Assembly (NCBI GenBank): GCA_020833645.1
Contig: JAJHRQ010000001.1
Coordinates: 62,001 to 126,000 of the forward strand
Length of the DNA: 64,000 nt
Direction: 5' to 3'
Source: Thermocrinis sp.
GTDB lineage: Bacteria; Aquificota; Aquificia; Aquificales; Aquificaceae
In this document: in pieces, positions 50,835 to 58,242 of the stretch
Numbering within the stretch: the first letter of the stretch is position 1
Layout of the letters: each line of letters starts with the position of its first letter
The notes under the pieces: generated by a model
The model's database searches: none
The model's input: only the letters and a program-made list of their open reading frames with translations
Told to the model about the DNA's origin: nothing
Translations under genes and position numbers: made by a program

Positions 50835-52313
50835 ATGAAGCTCATAAAACACAGCCTTTCCTTTTCCTTAGCAACCCTTCTGAGCAGGATTTTAGGTTAT
50901 GTTAGAGATACCCTCATAGCATACCACTTTGGCGTCTCCCAGATAACGGATGCCTTTTTTGTTGCCTTTAGACTACCCAACACCTTCAGAAGGCTCTTTG
51001 GGGAAGGTGGGTTCAACGCCGCCTTTGTGCCAATATACGCTAAGCAGGTAAAGGAGGGCAAGGAAAAGGAGTTTTTGAAATCTGCTTTGGGCTACTATTT
51101 ACTCATAAACCTATCGGTAGTTCTTTTGGGAGTGTTGTTTGCTGAATATCTCATAAGTATTATCGCACCAGGCTTGAGGGCTAAGCCTTACTTTGATCTG
51201 GCAGTTTTTATGGGTAGATGGGTGTTTATATACCTTCTGTTTGTGGGTCTATCTGCCTTTTTTATGGCCCTTTTGAACACCCGCGGTGTGTTTTTTGTGC
51301 CTGCCTTTGCTCAGGCAATTTTTAACACAGGCTTTTCTTTGGTTATTGCCCTTTTTGCCCAGAGTTTTGGCTATTACGCACTGATAGGTGGTGTTCTGGT
51401 GGGAGGATTTTTACAGTTTGCCTTTCATCTACCCTTCTTAAGGGGCGTTCCCTTAGGTTTTAACCTTAGGCTTCATCCTGAGGTTAAGATTTTGTTCAAA
51501 AGGCTGATACCAGCCCTTATGGGCTTTGGCGTTGCCCAGCTCTCTTTTTTTATAGACACCTTTCTGGCTTCCTTTCTGGCTTTGGGCGCTATATCTTACC
51601 TTTATTATGCCAACAGGATATTCCAGCTACCTTTGGGCGCCATATCGGTGGGAGTGGCAAACTCTTTGCTTTCTGCCCTCTCTTTGGGTGAAAACAGAAG
51701 CAAAAACATAACCTTGGCTATGCGTTTTCTGTTTTTGCTATCCTTTCCTGCAGTGGTAGGTCTTCTTGTCTTCTCAGAGCCAATTGTAAGGCTTTTATAC
51801 GGTAGAGGAAACTTCTCTGGAACTGATGTTTTGATGGTCTCTTATGTGCTAAAGGCTTACAGCTTGGGGCTTGTCTTATTTTCCCTCCAAAAAGCCCTCA
51901 GCAGTGTATTTTTTGCCAAAGGGGACACCCTCACACCCATGAAAGCTAGCCTGTTGGCTATTTTGTCTGAGGGCACGAGTGCCTTTATTTATGCCTTTGT
52001 GTTAAAGCTTGGTGCAGTGGGTTTGGCTTTGGGCACCGCCACCTCCTCCGTCTTCTCCTTTGGATACCTCCTGAGAAAAACTTACCAATTGATAGATTGG
52101 CAGACTTTAATGGAAAGTTCGGTAAAGGTAGCCCTTGCCAGCCTTCTGATGGGACTGTTTGGTCTATTTTTGAAAGACAAAATACACCTGCTTTTAGCTA
52201 TACCTATGTGTATTATTCTTTACTTTAGCCTTTTGGTTCTTTTTAGGGAGGAACTATTGGTTGCCTTCCTGAGCCTTGGCAAGGGCTTTGTTAAGAAGTT
52301 TTTGAACCCTTGA
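50835..52313 (+). CDS. murJ: Lipid II flippase MurJ
   Basis: MurJ moves lipid II across the inner membrane for peptidoglycan synthesis. It has 492 residues with about 14 membrane spans. The N-terminal SLATLLSRILGYVRDTLIAYHFG and FRLPNTFRRLFGEGGFNAAFVPIY are hallmark MurJ segments with the charged cavity residues. I start it at ATG 50835, the first Met after the tRNA; the frame continues upstream only through the tRNA. No Shine-Dalgarno is present in the 7 bases after the CCA, so translation probably starts near the mRNA end created by tRNA 3' processing. Its last 60 bases overlap the convergent rpsT. Confidence 0.9.
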   Translation: MKLIKHSLSFSLATLLSRILGYVRDTLIAYHFGVSQITDAFFVAFRLPNTFRRLFGEGGFNAAFVPIYAKQVKEGKEKEFLKSALGYYLLINLSVVLLGVLFAEYLISIIAPGLRAKPYFDLAVFMGRWVFIYLLFVGLSAFFMALLNTRGVFFVPAFAQAIFNTGFSLVIALFAQSFGYYALIGGVLVGGFLQFAFHLPFLRGVPLGFNLRLHPEVKILFKRLIPALMGFGVAQLSFFIDTFLASFLALGAISYLYYANRIFQLPLGAISVGVANSLLSALSLGENRSKNITLAMRFLFLLSFPAVVGLLVFSEPIVRLLYGRGNFSGTDVLMVSYVLKAYSLGLVLFSLQKALSSVFFAKGDTLTPMKASLLAILSEGTSAFIYAFVLKLGAVGLALGTATSSVFSFGYLLRKTYQLIDWQTLMESSVKVALASLLMGLFGLFLKDKIHLLLAIPMCIILYFSLLVLFREELLVAFLSLGKGFVKKFLNP

Positions 52314-52541
52314 ACACCTTCTGCTTGCCTCGTTTTTGTGGATCACGCCCTTTGAGGCGGTATGCTGTATGATAGATATTACCTTTGGTAGAAACTCCTT
52401 TGCCTCCTCCAGCCTACCTTCCTCTATAAGCTTTTTAAAGTTCCTTATGTAGGTCTTCATACGCGAAAGGTGATACCTGTTTCTCAACCTTCTCTTGGCG
52501 TCCCTTCTCATACGCTTTTTAGCCTGCCTAGTGTTCGGCAT
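52254..52541 (-). CDS. rpsT: Ribosomal protein S20
   Basis: It has 95 residues, very basic and helical. It opens MPNTRQAKKRMRRDAKRRLRN and contains the conserved HKNEASRRCSRVQKLLNKAL segment near the C-terminus. S20 binds 16S rRNA during 30S assembly. It overlaps the end of murJ by 60 bases on the other strand. TGGAGG is 7 nt before the ATG, and ATTATA (52583-52588) gives a TATAAT on its strand. Confidence 0.95.
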   Translation of the reverse strand: MPNTRQAKKRMRRDAKRRLRNRYHLSRMKTYIRNFKKLIEEGRLEEAKEFLPKVISIIQHTASKGVIHKNEASRRCSRVQKLLNKALAKAQEGNQ

Positions 52542-52592
52542 ACAAAACCTCCAGCAAGGATTTTAATCTAATTTTCATAAAAATTATACCAC

Positions 52593-52636
52593 AATAATCC
52601 TTTATAATAAAATTAATAAAATAATCCTTTGTAATA
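52593..52636 (+). promoter_or_regulatory. Direct-repeat promoter region of the cytochrome c gene
   Basis: AATAATCCTTTATAATA (52593-52609) and AATAATCCTTTGTAATA (52620-52636) are 16 of 17 identical and 27 bp apart. Each contains a -10-like hexamer (TATAAT, 52603-52608; TGTAAT, 52630-52635). They could be tandem start sites or paired operator sites for the cytochrome gene. Confidence 0.5.
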
Positions 52637-52655
52637 CACTTTAAGGAGGTGCGCC

Positions 52656-53171
52656 ATGAAGAAGACGCTGCTTTTGGGACTTTTCAGCTTGGGCTTTTTG
52701 GCGGTGTCCTGCCAGCAAAAGCCTGCAGAACAGCCTGCAGGGGAACAAAAGCCCGCTGAACAGCAACAACAGCCAGCCCAGCAACAACAGCAGCAGCAAC
52801 AACAACCTGCTGGCGAGCAACAGCAGCAACAGCAACAACAACCCGCCCAGCAACCTGCAGGGGAGCAAAAACCCGCCGAGCAACCAAAGTCTGAGGCAAA
52901 GCCAGCCCAGACTACTGCAGCGGCAGATGCGGAAGCTTTAGCTAAGGCTAAGGGCTGTTATGCCTGCCACGAGGTAAACGCCAAGAAGGTGGGACCAGCA
53001 TATAAGGATGTGGCAAACAAGTATGCAGGCAAAGCTGACGCAGTGGATTACCTGACAGGAAAGATCAAGAAAGGTGGCGTTGGTGTATGGGGTAATGTGC
53101 CCATGCCTCCTCAAAATGTAACCGACGAAGAAGCCAAGAAGCTTGCGGAGTGGGTTCTCTCTTTTAAGTAA
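52656..53171 (+). CDS. Lipid-anchored monoheme cytochrome c with Gln/Pro-rich tether
   Basis: The signal peptide ends at a lipobox (LAVSC, Cys19), so the protein is a lipoprotein. Residues about 20-90 are almost only Gln, Pro, Ala, Glu and Lys (runs of 8-10 Gln, repeated PAGEQKPAEQ), forming a flexible arm. The C-terminal ~80 residues are a cytochrome c-552-type domain: heme site CYACH (about 102-106) and the axial Met in GNVPMPPQNV (about 149). It resembles Hydrogenobacter c-552 and would shuttle electrons from quinol oxidation to the terminal oxidase while tethered to the membrane. AGGAGGTG precedes the ATG. Confidence 0.88.
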   Translation: MKKTLLLGLFSLGFLAVSCQQKPAEQPAGEQKPAEQQQQPAQQQQQQQQQPAGEQQQQQQQQPAQQPAGEQKPAEQPKSEAKPAQTTAAADAEALAKAKGCYACHEVNAKKVGPAYKDVANKYAGKADAVDYLTGKIKKGGVGVWGNVPMPPQNVTDEEAKKLAEWVLSFK

Positions 53172-53179
53172 TTTTTAAA

Positions 53180-53198
53180 AAGGGGGCAATGCCCCCTT
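53180..53198. terminator. Bidirectional terminator between cytochrome c and sqr
   Basis: AAGGGGGC-AAT-GCCCCCTT forms an 8-bp stem with a 3-nt loop. On the minus strand it is followed by TTTTTAAAAA, a good intrinsic terminator for sqr; on the plus strand the tail is CCTTT, weaker. Confidence 0.8.
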
Positions 53199-53201
53199 CC
53201 T

Positions 53202-54494
53202 TTAACACGCGCTACCAGGCGCTCCTGAACAATCTGAACAGAGAACAACTCCCTTGGCGCCAAAGAACAGCTTGAGACCTTCCTCTTCAAAGAAGGGGGC
53301 AATGTTTCCGCTCTTTATCTTCCACATGAAATACTTTTCAAAGGCAGATTTTATGTAGTGTGCCCACATGCCTTTGCCAGACCTTACCTCAGCCCTTGGG
53401 GGTATAACTGGGTTTGCATAGAAGAAGGCAGCATCCTTTCCCATGTCTGCAATGCATATGGCAGAGAGCTCTGGTGCATATCTATCTGTAGAGTTCCTTA
53501 TGTCATTGATTATGTTCTTTGCCACCGCCATAGCCATCTGTTCTATCATCATACCCGTCTTGGGTGCACCAGTAGGTATAGGTGTTTGCTCCACAGGGGG
53601 TATGGCAGTTACGACGCCCACACCGTAGATGTTTTTGTAAGTGGGGTTTTGAAAACACCTGTTGACGATCACCATCTTGTTGGCAGGGTTTGCCACCTTG
53701 TCTCCAGCGGACGCGACCACCTCGGGACCCATGAACCTTGGCATCAGCATGGATAGCTTACAAGGCACCTCATAGGTGTTGCCGTTTAGGTCCTCGTAAA
53801 TTACCTTGTCCGCTTCTACCTTGGTGATCTTTACGTTAGCAATCCATTTTATGCTTCTCTCCGCAAAAAGGTCTTCCATCATTCTTCTTGAAGGTCCCAC
53901 ACCACCAAGCCCCATATGACCCACATAGGGCTCTGAAGTGATAAAGGTTATGGGTACCTTGTGTCTTATTCCTCTCCTTTTAAGCTCATAATGTAGCATA
54001 AAGGCAAATTCGTAAGCTGGTCCGAAACAGCTGACGCCTGGTATTGCACCAATCACAACAGGTCCTGGGTTCTTATAAAATTCCTCAAGCTTTTTCTGAA
54101 GTTCCAGGGCGTGCTCTGCGGTGCATACAGAGGTGGAGTTTTGCTCTTGCCCCTCTGCACCAAAGACCAGCTTTGGACCAGTGGCAATTACCAAGTAATC
54201 GTACTCAATCTCTTTACCGGATGTGGTCCAGAGTTTGTTGGCATCTGGGTCTATTCTCTCTCCGTTCTCCGGCACATACTCAATACCGTGCTTCGGCAGT
54301 AAGCTTCCCAAGGGAATAGTTAGGTCTTCAAGCTTCCTCCAGCCCAACGCTAAATGCGGCCAAGAGGGCGTAAAACCAAAGTAGGGCCTGCCTGAGACTA
54401 CCGTGATCCTCAGGCTTTTGTCCATCTTCCTTAGGTTGTAGGCGGTTGCTAAACCACCTATACCACCACCTAGTATAACTACATGCTTGCTCAT
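53202..54494 (-). CDS. sqr: Sulfide:quinone oxidoreductase (type I)
   Basis: It oxidises sulfide to sulfur at the membrane and passes electrons to quinone. The FAD site is VVILGGGIGGLATAYNL (residues 5-21) with the second dinucleotide motif VIATGPKLVFG (about 102-112). The redox cysteines are Cys124 (SVCTAEH), Cys156 (GVSCFGPAYEF) and Cys347 (AICIADMG), and the length of 430 residues equals that of A. aeolicus SQR. Extra cysteines end the protein (CSDCSGAPGSAC). GGAGGTG precedes the ATG. It converges on the cytochrome c gene across a terminator. Confidence 0.96.
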   Translation of the reverse strand: MSKHVVILGGGIGGLATAYNLRKMDKSLRITVVSGRPYFGFTPSWPHLALGWRKLEDLTIPLGSLLPKHGIEYVPENGERIDPDANKLWTTSGKEIEYDYLVIATGPKLVFGAEGQEQNSTSVCTAEHALELQKKLEEFYKNPGPVVIGAIPGVSCFGPAYEFAFMLHYELKRRGIRHKVPITFITSEPYVGHMGLGGVGPSRRMMEDLFAERSIKWIANVKITKVEADKVIYEDLNGNTYEVPCKLSMLMPRFMGPEVVASAGDKVANPANKMVIVNRCFQNPTYKNIYGVGVVTAIPPVEQTPIPTGAPKTGMMIEQMAMAVAKNIINDIRNSTDRYAPELSAICIADMGKDAAFFYANPVIPPRAEVRSGKGMWAHYIKSAFEKYFMWKIKSGNIAPFFEEEGLKLFFGAKGVVLCSDCSGAPGSAC

Positions 54495-54564
54495 GGCACA
54501 CCTCCAAAAATTAGATTAGCTTATAAAATTAATATAAGCATATTTTAAAGAACAGGCAGTCTGT

Positions 54565-54570
54565 TATAAT
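54565..54570 (+). promoter_or_regulatory. -10 box of the rhomboid gene, probable leaderless transcript
   Basis: TATAAT ends 11 nt before ATG 54582 without a ribosome site. Just upstream AACAG-GCAGT-CTGTT (54550-54564) is a perfect 5-bp dyad in the sqr/rhomboid divergent region and may be an operator. Confidence 0.5.
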
Positions 54571-54581
54571 CTTTGGTTGGC

Positions 54582-55238
54582 ATGATCCCCTTAAAGGATA
54601 TAAACCCAAGCAGAAGCTTTCCAATTGCCAATTTAGCCATCATCCTTGCTTGCTCTGTGGTATGGCTGTATGAAGTAAATTTGGGGGAGTACGAGTTTAA
54701 CGACTTTATCTATAACTTTGGTTTGGTGCCGGCGGAGGTCTTCTCCAAACCTTACCAGTTGTTTACCCACATGTTTTTACACGGAAGCTGGCTTCATATC
54801 ATTGGCAATATGTGGTTTTTGTGGGTTTTTGGAGATAATGTGGAGGATCGTTTGGGAAAGTTTAAGTATCTGCTGTTTTATGTGCTGTGTGGTCTTGGTG
54901 CTGCATTTATTCAATCCCTTGTTAGTTTTTTAACGGGTGCTGTGCATGTGCCTATGGTGGGTGCTAGCGGGGCTATAAGCGGGGTACTGGGGGCATACCT
55001 TTATCTTTTCCCACATGCCCGTATTCTTGCCCTTGTGCCCATTTTCTTTTTCCTAACCTTTACGGAATTACCGGCAGTGTTTTTTATAGGCATGTGGGTG
55101 TTTATTCAGATTATAAACGGGCTGATTACACTGCCCTTTGCAGGTATGGGCGGAGTGGCTTGGTTTGCCCACATAGGTGGATTTTTTGTAGGCTACAAAC
55201 TCGTTAGAGTGTTTTACAGGAGGAGATTGTATTGGTGA
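54582..55238 (+). CDS. Rhomboid-family intramembrane protease
   Basis: It has 218 residues with about seven hydrophobic segments. The catalytic Ser is in VGASGAISGVLGAYL (about 126) and His in WFAHIGGFFVGY (about 199). The HGSWLHIIGNMWFLWVFGDNVED segment (about 65-87) is the conserved rhomboid loop. I start at ATG 54582 because the frame's TTG at 54573 would be within 3 nt of the -10 box. The substrate is unknown. Confidence 0.88.
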   Translation: MIPLKDINPSRSFPIANLAIILACSVVWLYEVNLGEYEFNDFIYNFGLVPAEVFSKPYQLFTHMFLHGSWLHIIGNMWFLWVFGDNVEDRLGKFKYLLFYVLCGLGAAFIQSLVSFLTGAVHVPMVGASGAISGVLGAYLYLFPHARILALVPIFFFLTFTELPAVFFIGMWVFIQIINGLITLPFAGMGGVAWFAHIGGFFVGYKLVRVFYRRRLYW

Positions 55239-56239
55239 GGCATGGGCTTTTGTTAAGCGGTTTGATATTCTTAGGATCACTGTTAGTTTTGCTGTTCGTT
55301 AGAAGGCTGTTTTTTGGCTTCATTAAAAAATCTTCCCAAAACTATGCGGTAATGCTTCTTCGGGTGCTCCGCCTACCTTCTCTGTTTTGGGCAATTGTTA
55401 TTAGCCTTTACCTTACGGTAGAGCTCAGCCCTAGACAACTTTTGGGGTACTCCTCGGTAGTAGAAAAGGTTTTAATATCCCTATTGATCCTTTCCATAAC
55501 TTCTTTCTTTTCTAATCTGCTTCCTGAACTTTTACAGGTTTATATCTCAAAGGCAAACTTAAAATTCCCCAGGACTGGGATTGCGTTTGTGATAATAAAA
55601 TTGTTCGTCTATATTTTGGGTATTATAACCATCCTATCTTATCTTGGCATTCAGGTAGCCCATTTTATAACTACCTTAGGCATTGCTGGACTTGCGGTAT
55701 CCCTTGCCCTTCAGGGCACGCTTTCCAACATCCTTTCCGGGCTTAACCTAATTGCCAGCAGACAGATTGAAGTGGGAGATCTTGTTAGGTTAGAAAACGG
55801 TGAAGAAGGTTATGTGGAGGACATAACATGGATGAACACAATCATTAGGAGGCGAGACAACAACCTTGTGTTGGTGCCAAACTCCCGGCTTGTTAACTCC
55901 ATAGTAATAAACTACGGAAAACCAATACCCTCAATGAACATTACAGTTTCCATTGTGATCTCATATTCTTCGGACCTTGAAAAAGCAGAAAAGCTCGCCT
56001 CAGAGGTTGCAAGGGAGGTGCAAAAAACTGTTGAGGGTGCGGACCCAAGCTTTGAGCCCCTTGTGCGCTACAGTGCCTTTACAGAGCTTGGGATTACCTT
56101 AAACACCACGCTCAGAGTTCTTAACCCAGATAGTCAATTTCTTATTCGCCACGAGTTTATAAAAAGGCTCAAAAAGACCTACGAGAGGGAGGGAATAGCC
56201 TTCATTCAACCTTCAGCACAACCTTTCCGAAATGCTTAG
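55232..56239 (+). CDS. Small-conductance mechanosensitive channel (MscS family)
   Basis: The channel opens under membrane tension to release solutes. It has 335 residues with three to four N-terminal spans. The pore helix is GIAGLAVSLALQGTLSNILSGL (about 150-171), followed by the conserved RQIEVGDLVRLENGEEGYVEDI beta domain. TTG start at 55232 (GTG at 55235 is an alternative), 8 nt after AGGAGG; it overlaps the rhomboid stop. Its 3' end overlaps the convergent dehydrogenase gene by 38 bases. Confidence 0.9.
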   Translation: MVRHGLLLSGLIFLGSLLVLLFVRRLFFGFIKKSSQNYAVMLLRVLRLPSLFWAIVISLYLTVELSPRQLLGYSSVVEKVLISLLILSITSFFSNLLPELLQVYISKANLKFPRTGIAFVIIKLFVYILGIITILSYLGIQVAHFITTLGIAGLAVSLALQGTLSNILSGLNLIASRQIEVGDLVRLENGEEGYVEDITWMNTIIRRRDNNLVLVPNSRLVNSIVINYGKPIPSMNITVSIVISYSSDLEKAEKLASEVAREVQKTVEGADPSFEPLVRYSAFTELGITLNTTLRVLNPDSQFLIRHEFIKRLKKTYEREGIAFIQPSAQPFRNA

Positions 56240-57233
56240 AGCTTTCCAAGTATCTGTGGGCTTCCTGGGCATCCTTGAGGTCAAAAACTTTATCCACCAC
56301 TGGCTTTAAAAGCCTCTTCTCAAAGAGTTCGGTGATCTCAAAGAGGTCTGCCCTTGGTCCCATGTAAACACCCAAAAGTTCAATTTCCCTAACAAAAACA
56401 TACCTTATATCTATCTCCGCCTTTGAGCCCGTGGTAGTGCCAAAGAAAACAAGCCTTCCACCCTTTTTAAGACATTCCACGCTTCTCCAAAAGGTCGCCT
56501 CCCCCACATGGTCCATAACAATATCCACTCCCTCTTTAAACATTTCTCTAACCTTCTTTACCACATCCTCCTCATAGTGGTTTATGACCACATCCGCCCC
56601 AAGGTCTTTGCACATCTTCGCCTTCCTTTCGTCCCCCGCAGTGGCTATCACAAAAGCACCAAAAAGCTTGGCTATTTGAATACCTGCAACACCTACACCC
56701 GAGGAGCCAGCCCATATTAAAACCCTACTGTGGGGCTTTATACCTCCCTTTCTAACCAGGGCATTCCAAACGGTTAAAAAGGTAAGGGGATAGCTGGCGG
56801 ACTCTTCAAAGCTCAAGCTTTTTGGCTTTGGCAGAACATTCCTTGCGGGCACCTTTACAAACTCCGCATAACCACCTTTGCTTCTTAGCCCAAGTATATC
56901 GTAATCTTTACAGAGGTTGTCCCTTCCAGACTGACACTCATAACACACACCACAGGATAGACCGGGAGCAACTATCACCTCCTCTCCCACCTTTACATTC
57001 TTCACCAAGGAACCAACCCTTTCCACCACACCGCTAACATCTGAACCAAGTATGTGAGGAAGTTCTGGCTTGACCGCCAAAGCACCCATTCTGACCCATA
57101 TATCCAGATGATTAAGGGCAACCGCCTTTACCCTAACAAGGACTTCATCCTCCCTTATATCCGGGATGGGAAAATCCTCTACATACTTTAAGTTCTTTTC
57201 GTCTCCAAAGTTCTCTAAAATAACCGCTTTCAT
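56202..57233 (-). CDS. Zinc-containing alcohol dehydrogenase-like (MDR) protein
   Basis: It has 343 residues. The catalytic-domain segments are ALNHLDIWVRMG and PHILGSDVSGVV, with the structural zinc cysteines CGVCYECQSGRDNLC (about 93-107). The NAD(P) site is IWAGSSGVGVAGIQIAKLFGA (about 167-187). The order of motifs fits the quinone reductase/alcohol dehydrogenase MDR superfamily; the substrate is not clear. Its ATG overlaps the end of the broken GGDEF gene. Confidence 0.8.
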   Translation of the reverse strand: MKAVILENFGDEKNLKYVEDFPIPDIREDEVLVRVKAVALNHLDIWVRMGALAVKPELPHILGSDVSGVVERVGSLVKNVKVGEEVIVAPGLSCGVCYECQSGRDNLCKDYDILGLRSKGGYAEFVKVPARNVLPKPKSLSFEESASYPLTFLTVWNALVRKGGIKPHSRVLIWAGSSGVGVAGIQIAKLFGAFVIATAGDERKAKMCKDLGADVVINHYEEDVVKKVREMFKEGVDIVMDHVGEATFWRSVECLKKGGRLVFFGTTTGSKAEIDIRYVFVREIELLGVYMGPRADLFEITELFEKRLLKPVVDKVFDLKDAQEAHRYLESSKHFGKVVLKVE

Positions 57234-58095
57234 AGAAGGATATTATAGGGCTTTTTTCTTTTTATCCTATACATAAGTCTGTCTGCTTCTTTAACCATAT
57301 CCAACCAGCTTTGAAAGTTTTCTCCACATTGTACAACACCCGCGCTTATAGATACCTTAAACCTCTTGCCTTCTGCAAGTATTTCCGAGGATGTCAACTT
57401 TTCAGGTTCATAATCGTATAAATAACAATAAAGGAGGCTAACCATCTATAGACGGTTTCATACTTAGCATTCCAAGGAAACCTCATTCCTCTTCCCAAAA
57501 GTCTCATGTAGCCATTCCATTGCAAGCCCTTTGACCGCACTCACATACCAAGGTCCCTTGTCAGTGGTGCATCCCTTTGCCTTAATAGCAATTGTATATA
57601 TTGCCTGAAGAGCTTTCCCTAATAACCCTTGTGAAGTAGGAACTCCCTTACTGCTCTTAGAGAAAGTCCCTTAAAGTAGAGGAGCACAGCTTCTGCTTTT
57701 AGGCTTACGGGAAACCTATGTCGCTTAAAAGCTTTGCTTAGTATTTCTTCTATTACTTGTATCGCCTTCATATCTCTAAGCGTATCAGCCCAGTCTATTA
57801 ATGCCAAAAGTTGACATCTTCGTATTTCCATTTTCCCTAGTTGGAACTTTATACTTTCAACAACCTTTTTTGCATTTTCCAAACCCTTGTTTGGCATTAC
57901 AACCACAAACTCATCTCCACCCCAACGACCCACTATATCCTTTGCACGCATGCTTGTTCTTAAAACCTTTGCTACTTTCGCTAACACAGGGTTTTCCACA
58001 TGGTACCCATAGTTGTAGTTTACCTTTCTTCTGTTACAAAGCCTCATTAAAACCCTGTCTTCGAGCTTTTGCTCGCTTACAAAAGGATTACTAGC
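57230..58095 (-). pseudogene. Diguanylate cyclase (GGDEF) pseudogene split by an IS relic
   Basis: Reading on the minus strand, an open frame from 58095 gives LEDRVLMRLCNRRKVNYNYGY and then RAKDIVGRWGGDEFVVVMP, with an intact GGDEF and an upstream RxxD inhibitory site. At KMEI it is cut by the insertion at 57387-57821 and resumes LAEGKRFKVSISAGVV to the stop at 57230. Deleting the insertion plus one 8-bp duplication restores one continuous frame. The N-terminal half also lacks about 30 codons between NRR and the VNYNYG segment (normally holding D.D.FK), and no start or sensor domain is visible. It is therefore doubly damaged. If c-di-GMP controls PelD here, another cyclase must supply it. Confidence 0.88.
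57387..57821 (-). mobile_element. 435-bp IS relic (IS6-like) with inverted repeats and 8-bp target duplication
   Basis: The ends read GAAGATGTCAACTTTT and GAGGATGTCAACTTTT (15 of 16 identical, inverted). The flanks are the direct repeat GGAAATAC (minus strand; 57379-57386 and 57822-57829). Inside, on the minus strand, are pieces of a DDE transposase: an N-terminal part (MKAIQVIEEIL … FKRHRFPVSLKAEAVLLYF) ending in a stop at 57619, and a mid-part with TDKGPWYVSAVKGLAMEW and ETFGKRNEV. The end with the catalytic Glu is missing. The 8-bp duplication and the N-terminal pattern fit IS6-type elements. It cannot move by itself. Confidence 0.85.
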
Positions 58096-58228
58096 TAAAA
58101 AAATATATTAAAACCTTCTTTCATAGTTTTTGGGTGTGGGCGGTATTTGGTTTTTCAGAGGCTCCCCTCTACTTAGCTTTTATTGAGGAGGACAAGTTTT
58201 TATATCAAACATTTAGAATTCCCTGTTC

Positions 58229-58234
58229 TATAAT
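58229..58234 (+). promoter_or_regulatory. -10 box of murB, probable leaderless transcript
   Basis: TATAAT ends 8 nt before the murB ATG at 58243; no ribosome site. The gap 58096-58242 holds nothing else that I recognise. Confidence 0.55.
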
Positions 58235-58242
58235 TATACGAC

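Noticed and set aside
57619-58047. 142-residue stand-alone GGDEF protein
   Set aside because: Its last ~65 residues come from the IS relic and its N-terminal half lacks part of the domain, so it is a chimeric pseudogene frame.
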